Origin: an uncultured Oscillospiraceae bacterium
GTDB taxonomy: Bacteria > Bacillota > Clostridia > Oscillospirales > Oscillospiraceae
Length of the DNA stretch: 57,122 nt
NCBI GenBank assembly: GCA_934636305.1
Contig: CAKUAM010000002.1
Span: 1-57,122 of the forward strand
Direction: 5' to 3'
In this document: positions 1-8,478 of the stretch, piece after piece
Layout: every line of letters starts with the position of its first letter
How positions within the stretch are numbered: position 1 is the first letter of the stretch
Notes under the pieces: model-generated
What the model was told of the DNA's origin: nothing
Database searches by the model: none
The model's input: the letters and a program-made list of their open reading frames with translations, nothing else
Made by a program: the position numbers and the translations under genes

Positions 1-590
1 ATGGACACATTATCGTATTTTTTTGCCCTTATGTCAACAAAAAGATTGCGCATTTCGGCAAAATATCTGCAATTTTCCCCCGGATATTCGCTTACAGGGG
101 GAATCGCCATGAGTCCCTTCAGAAAAACATGGGGATAGTCTGCCATTTTTGCGGCCAATGCGGCGGCCTGCTCCCGGGTAAAGCCGGATTTGCTTTCCTC
201 CCCGCCGATATTGACCTCCAGAAGGATATTCTGCACGACGCCGAGCTTTGCGGCCTGCTTTTCGATGCACTCGAGCAGCTCCAGCCGGTCGACGGATTCG
301 ATCAGATCGACAACGCCAACCAGGTATTTGACCTTATTGGTCTGCAGGCGACCGATGAAATGCAGGGGCCTGCCCTCATACGCGCCGAGCGGCCGCTTGG
401 CCTGGATCTCCTGTACGCGGTTTTCCCCGCAGCAGTCCACGCCCGCAGCAACAGCCTCCTTGACGCGGTCGGCGTCGTTCATCTTGGTTGCTGCGCACAG
501 GAGAATTTCCGACGGATCGCGGCCGGCCTTTCTGGCAGCGTCATTCATCTGTTCGCGGATCTGCGCAATATTTTCAGCAATGGTTCCCAT
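1..590 (-). CDS. yggS: YggS/YlmE-family pyridoxal-phosphate homeostasis protein (C-terminus cut by window edge)
   Basis: A PLP-binding, alanine-racemase-fold protein (COG0325) that controls free pyridoxal phosphate and amino-acid balance; no catalytic reaction is firmly known for the family. The frame begins MGTIAENIAQIREQMNDAA and contains the family landmarks LLCAATKMNDADRV (the PLP lysine is in ATK), GENRVQE, HFIGRLQTNKVKYL and LLEVNIGGEESKSGF. About 196 codons are present; a full protein is near 225-230, so only the C-terminal end is lost at base 1. The ATG lies one base after the stop of the upstream HlyD-like gene, so the two are probably translationally coupled. In Firmicutes yggS usually sits with sepF and other division genes, which would lie to the left of the window. 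Confidence 0.93.
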   Translation of the reverse strand, partial: MGTIAENIAQIREQMNDAARKAGRDPSEILLCAATKMNDADRVKEAVAAGVDCCGENRVQEIQAKRPLGAYEGRPLHFIGRLQTNKVKYLVGVVDLIESVDRLELLECIEKQAAKLGVVQNILLEVNIGGEESKSGFTREQAAALAAKMADYPHVFLKGLMAIPPVSEYPGENCRYFAEMRNLFVDIRAKKYDNVS

Positions 591-591
591 G

Positions 592-1800
592 TTAATTGAC
601 GACCTTTCCATCATAAAGATTTTTTGCATTGATAATGAGCTCATCACCGGGCCACAGGTTGTTCGTGGAGCTGCGGTCAAGCGCAACGACATAGCTCTCA
701 CCGTTGTCATGCAGGATGGTGATAGGCTTCCATTTGGCAAGTGTACCTTCGAGAATATAAACGCCCGTTTGACTATTTTCGACACGGACGGCGTCTTTGG
801 GAACACGCAGGCCGGAATAGGTGGCGAATACGACCTCTGCCGACTGCTGCCGCAGGAGCGTGACATTCTGCAGGTTGCGGTCTGTGGACAAAACGAGCAG
901 CCGCAGACCGCCCTCGTTGCCGCTGAGATAAGAAACCGTCATGGAGATCGGCTGATAGAAATCGCGGGCAAAGGTCAGCGTTGCGCGGTCCCCCTCCGAG
1001 ACACCGGAGAGCTCAGCGGCCGGAACTGTACAGGCATAATACCAGGTGTTCGAGGTAATGAGCCGGCCAATGGCGCGGCTGTCCGGCTCGTCCGGTTTGA
1101 TGGCCGCAAAGTCGGAGACACTCATGACAGTCAGCGTCTCTGGCGTCAGGACGTATTCATAGCCGTCAACTGCCGCGGAGAACGTGCCCGGGGAACCCGC
1201 CAGAATGGCGCTGGTATCGCCAGAAGATTGGGACTGCAGGGTATCAAGCTCTGCCTGCAGGCTGTCGATCCGTGTCTGCAGGGCGGCGCTGTCCGCGCTG
1301 TCACTGGTGCGGCGCAGGACCAGGCCCTTGAGCTCCGGAGAAAGATCATCCACAGAGTTCATATCGCGCCGGGCCAGATAGCGTGCCAGAAGCGACAGAT
1401 CATTTGCAATGCTGGTGTCGAGCGTGGCCTGATCGTAGACGCTTGACGCGGCGCTCCATGCGTATTGCAGCTGTTCAATCTGGCCGGTCAGCTCGTTCAT
1501 CCGCGTCTGCCGTGTCTGGGCATCGGCGGAGCGGTAGCCGGTGGCAACAATATCACCTGCAGCCACATGCGCGCCCTCGGCACAGTTAATGACGGTGGTG
1601 CTGTAGTCGGAATATAAAAGCTTCTCGCTGCGCACAACAAAGCCGGAAGCGTAATAGCCCGCCCCGGCTTCGTATTGTGTGACAGTTGTGGTCATAAGCG
1701 GCGCGTAGAGACTGCTGACGACATTGTAGCCAAAGTAGCAGACAATGGCGGCCAGAAGAATCCACACAATGATGGTGAAATAGGATTTGCCTTGTTTCAT
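592..1800 (-). CDS. HlyD-like membrane-anchored adaptor protein
   Basis: 402 residues. One N-terminal membrane segment (about residues 8-30) is followed by an extracytoplasmic part with a biotinyl-lipoyl-like start (ASGFVVRSEKLLYSD), a coiled-coil or hairpin stretch (about 95-210) and a C-terminal beta-barrel-like region (GLRVPKDAVRV, LWPGDELIIN), the layout of HlyD/RND adaptor proteins. The chosen ATG at 1800 has GAGGAG about 6 bases upstream; an in-frame ATG 27 bases earlier lacks a site. No ABC or RND partner is nearby. The gene sits between hfq and yggS, one base from yggS. Adaptor-like proteins occur beside yggS/sepF in several Clostridia, so an envelope or division role is plausible but inferred. 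The substrate is unknown. Confidence 0.75.
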   Translation of the reverse strand: MKQGKSYFTIIVWILLAAIVCYFGYNVVSSLYAPLMTTTVTQYEAGAGYYASGFVVRSEKLLYSDYSTTVINCAEGAHVAAGDIVATGYRSADAQTRQTRMNELTGQIEQLQYAWSAASSVYDQATLDTSIANDLSLLARYLARRDMNSVDDLSPELKGLVLRRTSDSADSAALQTRIDSLQAELDTLQSQSSGDTSAILAGSPGTFSAAVDGYEYVLTPETLTVMSVSDFAAIKPDEPDSRAIGRLITSNTWYYACTVPAAELSGVSEGDRATLTFARDFYQPISMTVSYLSGNEGGLRLLVLSTDRNLQNVTLLRQQSAEVVFATYSGLRVPKDAVRVENSQTGVYILEGTLAKWKPITILHDNGESYVVALDRSSTNNLWPGDELIINAKNLYDGKVVN

Positions 1801-1834
1801 AGTGCTCCTCATTGCAGCGGGGAGCATCCGGCGG

Positions 1835-2074
1835 TTACTCGGAGACTCGGCTCTGCGTCAGGTGTACAGGGATATAGGGTGTGATCGTGGAAACTGCGTG
1901 CTTATAGATCATCTGCTGGCGGCCGTCAGACTGCAACACGATGACAAACTGATCGAAGCTCGTGATCACGCCGCGCATCTGAAAGCCGTTCATCAGAAAA
2001 ACGGTCAGCAGGGTGCGATCCTTGCGTGCCTGGTTCAAAAACGTATCCTGATAGTTCTCTGTGGTATGCTGCAT
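1835..2074 (-). CDS. hfq: RNA chaperone Hfq
   Basis: 79 residues with the Sm fold. The Sm1 region is NGFQMRGVITSFDQFVIVLQ and the Sm2 signature is YKHAVSTITP, near the canonical YKHAIST. Hfq forms a ring-shaped hexamer that binds U-rich and A-rich RNA and stabilises small RNAs. The ATG at 2074 is preceded by AAGGAG; the longer open frame upstream has no ribosome binding site and does not look like Hfq. It follows miaA by about 50 bases, the classic miaA-hfq order. The C-terminal tail is very short, as in other Firmicutes Hfq proteins. Confidence 0.96.
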   Translation of the reverse strand: MQHTTENYQDTFLNQARKDRTLLTVFLMNGFQMRGVITSFDQFVIVLQSDGRQQMIYKHAVSTITPYIPVHLTQSRVSE

Positions 2075-2127
2075 GGATATCCGACTCCTTTTCTTCTTTA
2101 TAATGGGATATCCATATCGTAGCACGG

Positions 2128-3063
2128 CTAACTTGCAAAAAAAGGAATTTCCTGTCGAGCTGAAGCCAAAATCTCGTCGAAGGATTCCTGACCGGAAAGG
2201 CGGAGCCAGCGAATATCCGGATTGCGGCGGAACCAGGTGAGCTGGCGCTTGGCATAATTGCGGGAACGCTGCTGCACGAGTGCTGCAGCCTCCTGCAGGC
2301 TGCGGCTGCCGTCCAGGGCGCTGAAAAACTCCTTGTAGCCGATGGCCTGCATGGCGGTTGTCTGCGGGGAGATCCCCCGGGCGAGCAGGCTGCGGATCTC
2401 GTCCAGCAGTCCGGCCTGCAGCATAAGCTCGACGCGAAGGTCAATCCGGCCATACAGCACGGCGCGATCCATATAATCAAGACCGATCCAGCATGGCTGA
2501 TAGCGCGGCGGCAGACTCTGTGTCTCCAGATTGTGCTGGGTGATGGTCTTTCCCGTCTCCTGATACACCTCCAGCGCGCGGATGATCCGTTTTTCGTCTG
2601 CCGGATGCAGCCGGGCAGCGGCGTCCGGATCAACAGCGCGCAGCCGATCCAGCATGACTGCGCCGCCTTCCAGGCGCATCTGCGCCTCCAGCTGTGCCCG
2701 TTTGCCGGTTGACGGCGTTGGGGCAAAGACGCGCCCCGTAATCAGGCTGTCAACATACAGGCCGGTGCCGCCGGCGATGACGGCGGTTTTCCCGCGGGAA
2801 AGGATATCCTGGACACAACCGTCCGCCATCTGTACATATTTTCCGACGGAAAAATCCTCACCAGGCTCCACAATGTCAATCATGTGGTGGACAACGCTGC
2901 CCATTTCCTCCTGTGTGGGCTTGGCTGTGCCGATATCCATGTGCCTGTAGATCTGCATGGAATCGCAGGACACAACCTCCCCGTTATATAGCTTTGCCAG
3001 CTGAACGGCGAGCTTCGTTTTGCCCGAAGCGGTCGGGCCAACAACACAAATGATCGGATCCAT
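2128..3063 (-). CDS. miaA: tRNA dimethylallyltransferase MiaA
   Basis: Transfers dimethylallyl from DMAPP to N6 of A37 in tRNAs reading UNN codons, giving i6A, the substrate of the MiaB enzyme encoded upstream. 311 residues, the usual length. The N-terminal P-loop is GPTASGKT (residues 9-16), followed by the family signature DSMQIYRHMDIGTAKPT and GGTGLYVDSL. The C-terminal part carries QAIGYKEF and RRNPDIRWL. The start at 3063 is four bases after the mutL stop, so coupled translation is likely. It lies in the miaB-mutS-mutL-miaA-hfq unit. Confidence 0.97.
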   Translation of the reverse strand: MDPIICVVGPTASGKTKLAVQLAKLYNGEVVSCDSMQIYRHMDIGTAKPTQEEMGSVVHHMIDIVEPGEDFSVGKYVQMADGCVQDILSRGKTAVIAGGTGLYVDSLITGRVFAPTPSTGKRAQLEAQMRLEGGAVMLDRLRAVDPDAAARLHPADEKRIIRALEVYQETGKTITQHNLETQSLPPRYQPCWIGLDYMDRAVLYGRIDLRVELMLQAGLLDEIRSLLARGISPQTTAMQAIGYKEFFSALDGSRSLQEAAALVQQRSRNYAKRQLTWFRRNPDIRWLRLSGQESFDEILASARQEIPFFAS

Positions 3064-3067
3064 GGCG

Positions 3068-5020
3068 CTATACCCGTTTGAACTGCTTTTCCAGCTGGTG
3101 GCGGGTCAGTGTGATGCAGACCGGCCGGCCATGCGGGCAGTATTTGATATCATCGCGGCCAAGAACCTCCCGCACAAGCTGCTCCAGCTCTGCGTCAGAG
3201 GTGTGCCAGCCGGCCTTGATGGCGGATTTGCAGGCAATGGTGTGCAGAAGATTGTCACGCAGGGCATCGGGATCAAGTGTTTTCCCGGCAATGAGATCAG
3301 CAGCCAGCGCCTGCAGCAGCGCCTTTGCATCCTCGGCATCCACGTCAGACGGGATCTGCCGGATGAGGACGTCTCCCCCGCCGAAATCGTCAATTTCAAA
3401 GCCGCAGCGCTCCAGCAGTGCGCGGTTTTCCAGCGCGGCGGCAGCCTCGTCCCGGCTGAGCTCTGCGGAGACCGGCGCAAGCAAAAGCTGCCCCATAATC
3501 GGGTGGGACTCTTTTTTGAGTGCTTCGAAGCGGATGCGCTCATGCGCCGCATGCTTGTCAATCAGCAAAAGCGCGTCGCCCTGCTCAGCAATGATGTAGG
3601 TATGCATGGCCTCGCCGATGATGCGGAACGGCTGCTCCGGCAGAGAAAGCTCCTGCTGCGCCGGCGCAGCAGGCTGCGGTGCGGGGGCAGGCTTCGGTGC
3701 GGGGACGGGCTGCGGTGCGGGCGCGGCAGCGGGAGACGGATCTGGCGCCGGTGCGGACACCGGCATAGGAATGGAGACCTGCTGCGGCTCGGAAACCGGG
3801 ATCTGCACCGGCGAAGCGAGTACCGTCTGTGCCGGCGCTGCCGGATGACGGACAGAAGGCGCGGGAGATGGTGCGGCGGGCGCGCGGCCCGATGGGTGCT
3901 GCGCCGCCTGCCGGCGGTATTCGTTGGCCTGCATGGTCTGATAGAAGCCGGGATTTGGCTGCGCGGCGGCCTTCGGTGCTGCCGGCGCAGGCGCGGCAGG
4001 CTTTCCCGCCTGCTTCCACTCCGGGCGGCCAGCTGCCTTGGACAGCGTGGCCAAGACGGCATAATGCACCGCGTCAAAAACCTCCCGTTCGGAGAGAAAT
4101 TTAACCTCTGTCTTTGCCGGGTGAACGTTCACATCCACGGCCTGTACGGGCATATCAATTTCCAGCACGCAGGCCGGGAAGCGGCCCACCATGATCTGGT
4201 TGCGGTACGCCTCCTCCACGGCGGCAGAAAGGAGCCGGGATTTGATAAAGCGATTGTTCACGAAAAAGCTCTGCCAGCTGCGGTTGCCGCGGGTAGCAGT
4301 GGGCTTTGTGACAAAGCCGCGCACGTGCAGCTTTTCCCAGCTGCCGTCCACCGGGAGCATGTTGTTTGCAAGCTCGCGGCCGTAGATGGCGTAAATTGCA
4401 GCCATGCGGTCACCCTGGCCGTCGGTGTGCAGCTGCTCCTGGCCGTCCTTGATGAACCGGAATGAAATTTCCGGGTGGGCCAGCGCCTGCTGCTGCAGGA
4501 CGGTGAATACGGCGGAAGCCTCGGCGGTGTCGGATTTCATGAATTTCATGCGCGCCGGGGTGTTATAAAACAGCTCGCGGACCAGAATGGTTGTGCCGCA
4601 TGGGCAGCCGGCAGGCTCCTCAGAGAGGACGGTTCCGGCCTCCAGATGCAGGCGGATGCCATCAGCAGCGCCCTGCGCGCGGGTCAGAAGATCAATTTTG
4701 GAGACGGACGCAATGGCAGCCAGTGCTTCGCCGCGGAAACCGAGCGTGCTGATGCAGGCAAGATCTTCTTTTTTGCGGATTTTGCTTGTCGCATGGCGGA
4801 GAAATGCGGTATGCGCGTCCTCCGGCTCCATGCCGCAGCCATCGTCCGTGATGCGGAGGAAGGTCATGCCTCCGTTTTGTAATTCGATTGTAACATTTTT
4901 TGCGCCTGCGTCAATGGAATTTTCAACCAGCTCCTTGACGGCGGACGCTGGACGCTCCACAACCTCGCCGGCTGCGATGAGGTCGGCGACGTGACGATCA
5001 AGTTGAATGATTTTCGGCAT
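3068..5020 (-). CDS. mutL: DNA mismatch repair protein MutL
   Basis: 650 residues. The N-terminal GHKL ATPase (about 1-330) shows ENSIDAGA, DDGCGM and TLGFRGEAL. A proline/alanine-rich linker (about 335-455) has PAPAP-type repeats, typical of the flexible MutL arm but rich here. The C-terminal domain (456-650) holds the endonuclease metal motif as DKHAAHERIRFE from residue 488, with Lys where most nicking MutLs have Gln, and the second zinc/metal motif CPHGRP. Because the motif is otherwise intact this should be a nicking, MutH-independent MutL that works with MutS. Four bases separate it from miaA, and a short gap separates it from the CPBP gene. Confidence 0.96.
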   Translation of the reverse strand: MPKIIQLDRHVADLIAAGEVVERPASAVKELVENSIDAGAKNVTIELQNGGMTFLRITDDGCGMEPEDAHTAFLRHATSKIRKKEDLACISTLGFRGEALAAIASVSKIDLLTRAQGAADGIRLHLEAGTVLSEEPAGCPCGTTILVRELFYNTPARMKFMKSDTAEASAVFTVLQQQALAHPEISFRFIKDGQEQLHTDGQGDRMAAIYAIYGRELANNMLPVDGSWEKLHVRGFVTKPTATRGNRSWQSFFVNNRFIKSRLLSAAVEEAYRNQIMVGRFPACVLEIDMPVQAVDVNVHPAKTEVKFLSEREVFDAVHYAVLATLSKAAGRPEWKQAGKPAAPAPAAPKAAAQPNPGFYQTMQANEYRRQAAQHPSGRAPAAPSPAPSVRHPAAPAQTVLASPVQIPVSEPQQVSIPMPVSAPAPDPSPAAAPAPQPVPAPKPAPAPQPAAPAQQELSLPEQPFRIIGEAMHTYIIAEQGDALLLIDKHAAHERIRFEALKKESHPIMGQLLLAPVSAELSRDEAAAALENRALLERCGFEIDDFGGGDVLIRQIPSDVDAEDAKALLQALAADLIAGKTLDPDALRDNLLHTIACKSAIKAGWHTSDAELEQLVREVLGRDDIKYCPHGRPVCITLTRHQLEKQFKRV

Positions 5021-5045
5021 GGGGTTCCTCCTACAGGAAAGTGGA

Positions 5046-5753
5046 TCAGAGCTGCAGCTGCAGAAGCCCGAAAGACAGCGCGTTCACAACAGCGTGCAGC
5101 GTGATGGATGCCCAGATTGTGCCGGCCCGTTCATAGGTCCAGGCCAGTGCAATGGAGGCAGGAATATACGGAATACAGCTGATAAGGACGCTGGCGGCGG
5201 GATAGAGCATGAAGTACTGCCAGTTGTGCATCAGCGTGAATAAAATGACGGAGACAAGATACGCCATCATGCGGGAGGTGGGCCGGATGGAGCCGAATAC
5301 CAGACCGCGCACAAGCGTTTCCTCAATGATGGGCGCGACCAGAACGGTGATTGCCATCATGACATAGGTATTGGCGGAGATCAGTCCGGCGACGGTATTG
5401 TTGTTGTAGATGGTAAAGCCGGGCGCAAGCTTTGAAAGCAGGAACTGCAGGACCCAGGTGCCGGCATAATACATGGCAAAGCCGAGCACCAGCGCCTGGA
5501 CAAAGCCCCAGAAGCTGCCGCCAAAGAACGATTGGCGCAGAAACCGGCGGAAAATCAGGACGACGGCCAGCACATTTACGGCGAAATAAACGATATTGAT
5601 GGTGAGCGCCGTCATACCGAGTGAGAGCTTTTCGTTGATGAGCTGCAGCAGCAGGTTCAGGACAATCAGATAGACCGGCAAGTAGCACCAGCCGAGAATG
5701 GCCTCGGTGCGGGTCAGGCTATGTACGCCGGAATGCGGTGCCTTACGGGCCAT
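5046..5753 (-). CDS. CPBP-family intramembrane glutamic protease
   Basis: 235 residues with about six to eight hydrophobic segments. The three CPBP (Abi) motifs are present: EETLVRGLVFG (the EExxxR glutamate pair and arginine), FTLMHNWQY (FxxxH) and HAVVNALSF near the C-terminus. The family includes CAAX-type prenyl proteases and bacteriocin-immunity proteins; the substrate here is unknown. It lies between mutS and mutL with only 15 and 25 bases on either side, so it is probably co-transcribed with mismatch repair. That is an unexplained insertion into a normally contiguous mutS-mutL pair. Confidence 0.88.
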   Translation of the reverse strand: MARKAPHSGVHSLTRTEAILGWCYLPVYLIVLNLLLQLINEKLSLGMTALTINIVYFAVNVLAVVLIFRRFLRQSFFGGSFWGFVQALVLGFAMYYAGTWVLQFLLSKLAPGFTIYNNNTVAGLISANTYVMMAITVLVAPIIEETLVRGLVFGSIRPTSRMMAYLVSVILFTLMHNWQYFMLYPAASVLISCIPYIPASIALAWTYERAGTIWASITLHAVVNALSFGLLQLQL

Positions 5754-5768
5754 AAGAGGAGCTCCTTT

Positions 5769-8372
5769 CTACAGCAGCTGCTTGAGCTTATACAGCTCAT
5801 TTAACGCTTCGATGGGCGTGAGCGTTTCCACGGTGATGGATTCGAGCGCGCGGCGAAGTGCGTCCGACTGCATATCGAGCACCGACAGCTGATCGCTGAC
5901 GGGTGCGGCCTGCACCGGCTGGGCCTGCGGCGCGCCGCCCTCCAGCTCCTTGAGAATTTCCCGCGCGCGTGTGATCAGCCGGTCAGGGAGGCCCGCCAGT
6001 TTGGCAACCTCAATGCCGTAGCTGTCGTCGGCGGCGCCGGGAATAATCTTGCGCAGGAAGATCATATCGCCCTGCCGTTTTTTTACGGCGATGGAGAAAT
6101 TTTTGACGCCGGGCAGATCTCGCTCAATTTCGGTCAGCTCATGATAGTGCGTGGCGAAAAGCGTCTTGGCGCCGAGCCGCTTGCGGTCGGCGACGTATTC
6201 CAGAACGGCGCGTGCGATGGCCATGCCGTCAAAGGTTGAGGTGCCGCGGCCAATCTCGTCGAGGATGAGCAGCGAGCGCGGCGTTGCGTTTTTGAGGATA
6301 TCGGCAACCTCGGTCATCTCGACCATGAAGGTCGACTGGCCGGAGGCCAGATCGTCCGATGCGCCGATGCGCGTAAAGAGCCGGTCAACAATGCCGATCT
6401 GCGCGCTGCTGGCGGGGACAAACGAGCCCATCTGCGCCATGAGGACAATGAGCGCGACCTGACGCATATAGGTCGATTTACCGGCCATATTGGGGCCGGT
6501 GATGATGGCGGTACGGCAGTCTGCAGAGCCGAGGCAGGTGTCATTCGGAACAAACAGCGCATCTTTGAGCACCTGCTCGACGACCGGATGGCGGCCGGCT
6601 GTAACGGAGATGGTGCTGCCGAGGTCAACCTCGGGCTTGCAGTAATTGTTATGGACGGCAACCGCAGCATAGCTGCACAGCACGTCCAGCTGCGCGATGG
6701 CCTGCGCGGTCTGCTTGACTCTGGCAGACTGGGCGGCGACAAACTGCCGCAGCTCGACAAACAGGTCGTATTCCAGCGCCACAATGCGGTCCTTGGCGGT
6801 CAGGATGGTGCTTTCCAGCTCCTTGAGCTCCTCAGTGATATAGCGCTCACCGGTTGAGAGCGTCTGCTTGCGGATATAGCTGTCCGGCACCAGATTCAGC
6901 TGGCCCTTGGCAACCTCGATATAATAGCCGAATACACGGTTATAGCCGACACGAAGATTCCGGATGCCGGTCTTTTCCTTTTCCCGCGCCTCAATCTGGG
7001 TAAGCATGCCCTTGCCGCCGGATTGGATGGCGCGCAAATCATCCAGCTCCTTGTTGGCGCCGTCGCGGATCATGCCGCCCTCCCGCAGCAGGAACGGAGG
7101 ATCGTCAACAATGGTTGTGTCAATTTTGTCCTTCAGATCGGCCAGCGTGTCCAGCTGTTCGTAAAGCGTCTGCAGATACGGCGCGTGCATGCCGGCAAGG
7201 CGCTCTCTGATTGTGGGGAGCGTCTGCGCGCCCTGCGAGAGCGCGGCAAGATCCCGGCACGAAGCCGTGCCGGTCATGATGCGGGTCATGGCGCGCTCAA
7301 AGTCTGTGATTTCCCGCAGGCTGAGAATCAGCTCCTCGCGGTCGATGGTCCTTTTTACAAGCTCCTCGGTAGCGGACAGACGCCGCGTAATCTGCGCGGG
7401 ACTGAGCAGGGGCCGCTCCATCCAGGCGCGCAGCAGCCGCCCGCCCATGGCGGTTTTTGTTTTATCCATGACCCAGAGCAGGCTGCCGCGCTTTTCCTTC
7501 GCGCGCATGGTCTCTGTAAGCTCCAGATTGCGCCGCGCAGTGAGATCCAGCTGCATGAATTTCCCGGCAACATAGTATTCCAGCGCGCGGATATGCGGCA
7601 GCTCATTTTTCTGCAGGTTCCGCAGCGTCAGAAGCAGCGCCCCGGCTGCCAGAACGACACATGGCGCGCCGTCAATGCCAAGCTCAGCAGGCGTCTGGTT
7701 AAACTGTGCGGTAACGGCGGCTTCGCAGGCGCCGGTATCAAACTGTTCGTCGGTGCCGATGTTGACGCACGCGTGGAACCGCTCACGCAGAAGCTCACGC
7801 AGATCCTCGTTTTCTGCGGCCTCGCCGCCGAGCAGCGCCTCAGACGGCAGGAAGCTGCCAAGCTCATTCATAACGTCCTGCATGGCGTCGGCACCGGAAA
7901 TTTCCGTTGCACTGAATGCGCCGGTCGATACATCGCAGAAGCAAAGGCCGTAGCTGCCGGCTGCGCCGTAGATGCAGGCATAGTAGTTGTTCTTTGATTC
8001 CTCCAGCATGGAGCTTTCTGTTACGGAGCCGGGCGTCACAATGCGGATGATATCGCGCTTGACAAGTCCCTTGGCCAGCGCCGGATCCTCCATCTGCTCA
8101 CAGATGGCAACCTTATAGCCCTTGGCGACCAGACGCGCGATATAGCCCTCGGAGGAATGATACGGTACGCCGCACATCGGGATCTTGTCCTCGGCACTTT
8201 TATCCTTGGCATGGTCGCGCGAGGTGAGCGTCAGATCAAGCTCCCGGGAGGCAATGCGGGCATCCTCCTCGAACATTTCATAAAAATCACCCAACCGGAA
8301 AAACAGCAGGCAGTCCGGGTTGCGTGCCTTGACGGCGCGGTACTGCTGCATCATGGGGGTGAGCTCAGCCAT
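5769..8372 (-). CDS. mutS: DNA mismatch repair protein MutS
   Basis: 867 residues. The mismatch-reading motif is in RLGDFYEMFEEDA near the N-terminus (the Phe-x-Glu wedge). Connector, lever and clamp regions follow, then the ABC-type ATPase with Walker A GPNMAGKST and Walker B LLILDEIGRGTSTFDG, and a C-terminal helix-turn-helix tail. It recognises mispairs and recruits MutL. The ATG at 8372 (MAELTPMMQQY) has GGAGG nine bases upstream and matches family N-termini; the open frame extends a further 11 codons with no support. It follows miaB by about 105 bases. Confidence 0.97.
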   Translation of the reverse strand: MAELTPMMQQYRAVKARNPDCLLFFRLGDFYEMFEEDARIASRELDLTLTSRDHAKDKSAEDKIPMCGVPYHSSEGYIARLVAKGYKVAICEQMEDPALAKGLVKRDIIRIVTPGSVTESSMLEESKNNYYACIYGAAGSYGLCFCDVSTGAFSATEISGADAMQDVMNELGSFLPSEALLGGEAAENEDLRELLRERFHACVNIGTDEQFDTGACEAAVTAQFNQTPAELGIDGAPCVVLAAGALLLTLRNLQKNELPHIRALEYYVAGKFMQLDLTARRNLELTETMRAKEKRGSLLWVMDKTKTAMGGRLLRAWMERPLLSPAQITRRLSATEELVKRTIDREELILSLREITDFERAMTRIMTGTASCRDLAALSQGAQTLPTIRERLAGMHAPYLQTLYEQLDTLADLKDKIDTTIVDDPPFLLREGGMIRDGANKELDDLRAIQSGGKGMLTQIEAREKEKTGIRNLRVGYNRVFGYYIEVAKGQLNLVPDSYIRKQTLSTGERYITEELKELESTILTAKDRIVALEYDLFVELRQFVAAQSARVKQTAQAIAQLDVLCSYAAVAVHNNYCKPEVDLGSTISVTAGRHPVVEQVLKDALFVPNDTCLGSADCRTAIITGPNMAGKSTYMRQVALIVLMAQMGSFVPASSAQIGIVDRLFTRIGASDDLASGQSTFMVEMTEVADILKNATPRSLLILDEIGRGTSTFDGMAIARAVLEYVADRKRLGAKTLFATHYHELTEIERDLPGVKNFSIAVKKRQGDMIFLRKIIPGAADDSYGIEVAKLAGLPDRLITRAREILKELEGGAPQAQPVQAAPVSDQLSVLDMQSDALRRALESITVETLTPIEALNELYKLKQLL

Positions 8373-8478
8373 AATCAAAAACCTCCGGTTCAATGAAGTG
8401 TCCAATGTGTGGGGAATTGTTCCCCGAAGAAACGCTGAAAACGCTGCAAGGAAGGCGCAAGGAATAAGAAGCTTCGCG

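Noticed and set aside
190..1446. Open frame of 418 codons on the plus strand opposite yggS and the HlyD-like gene
   Set aside because: Low-complexity Ser/Arg-rich start, no family motif, and it spans two well-supported genes on the other strand.
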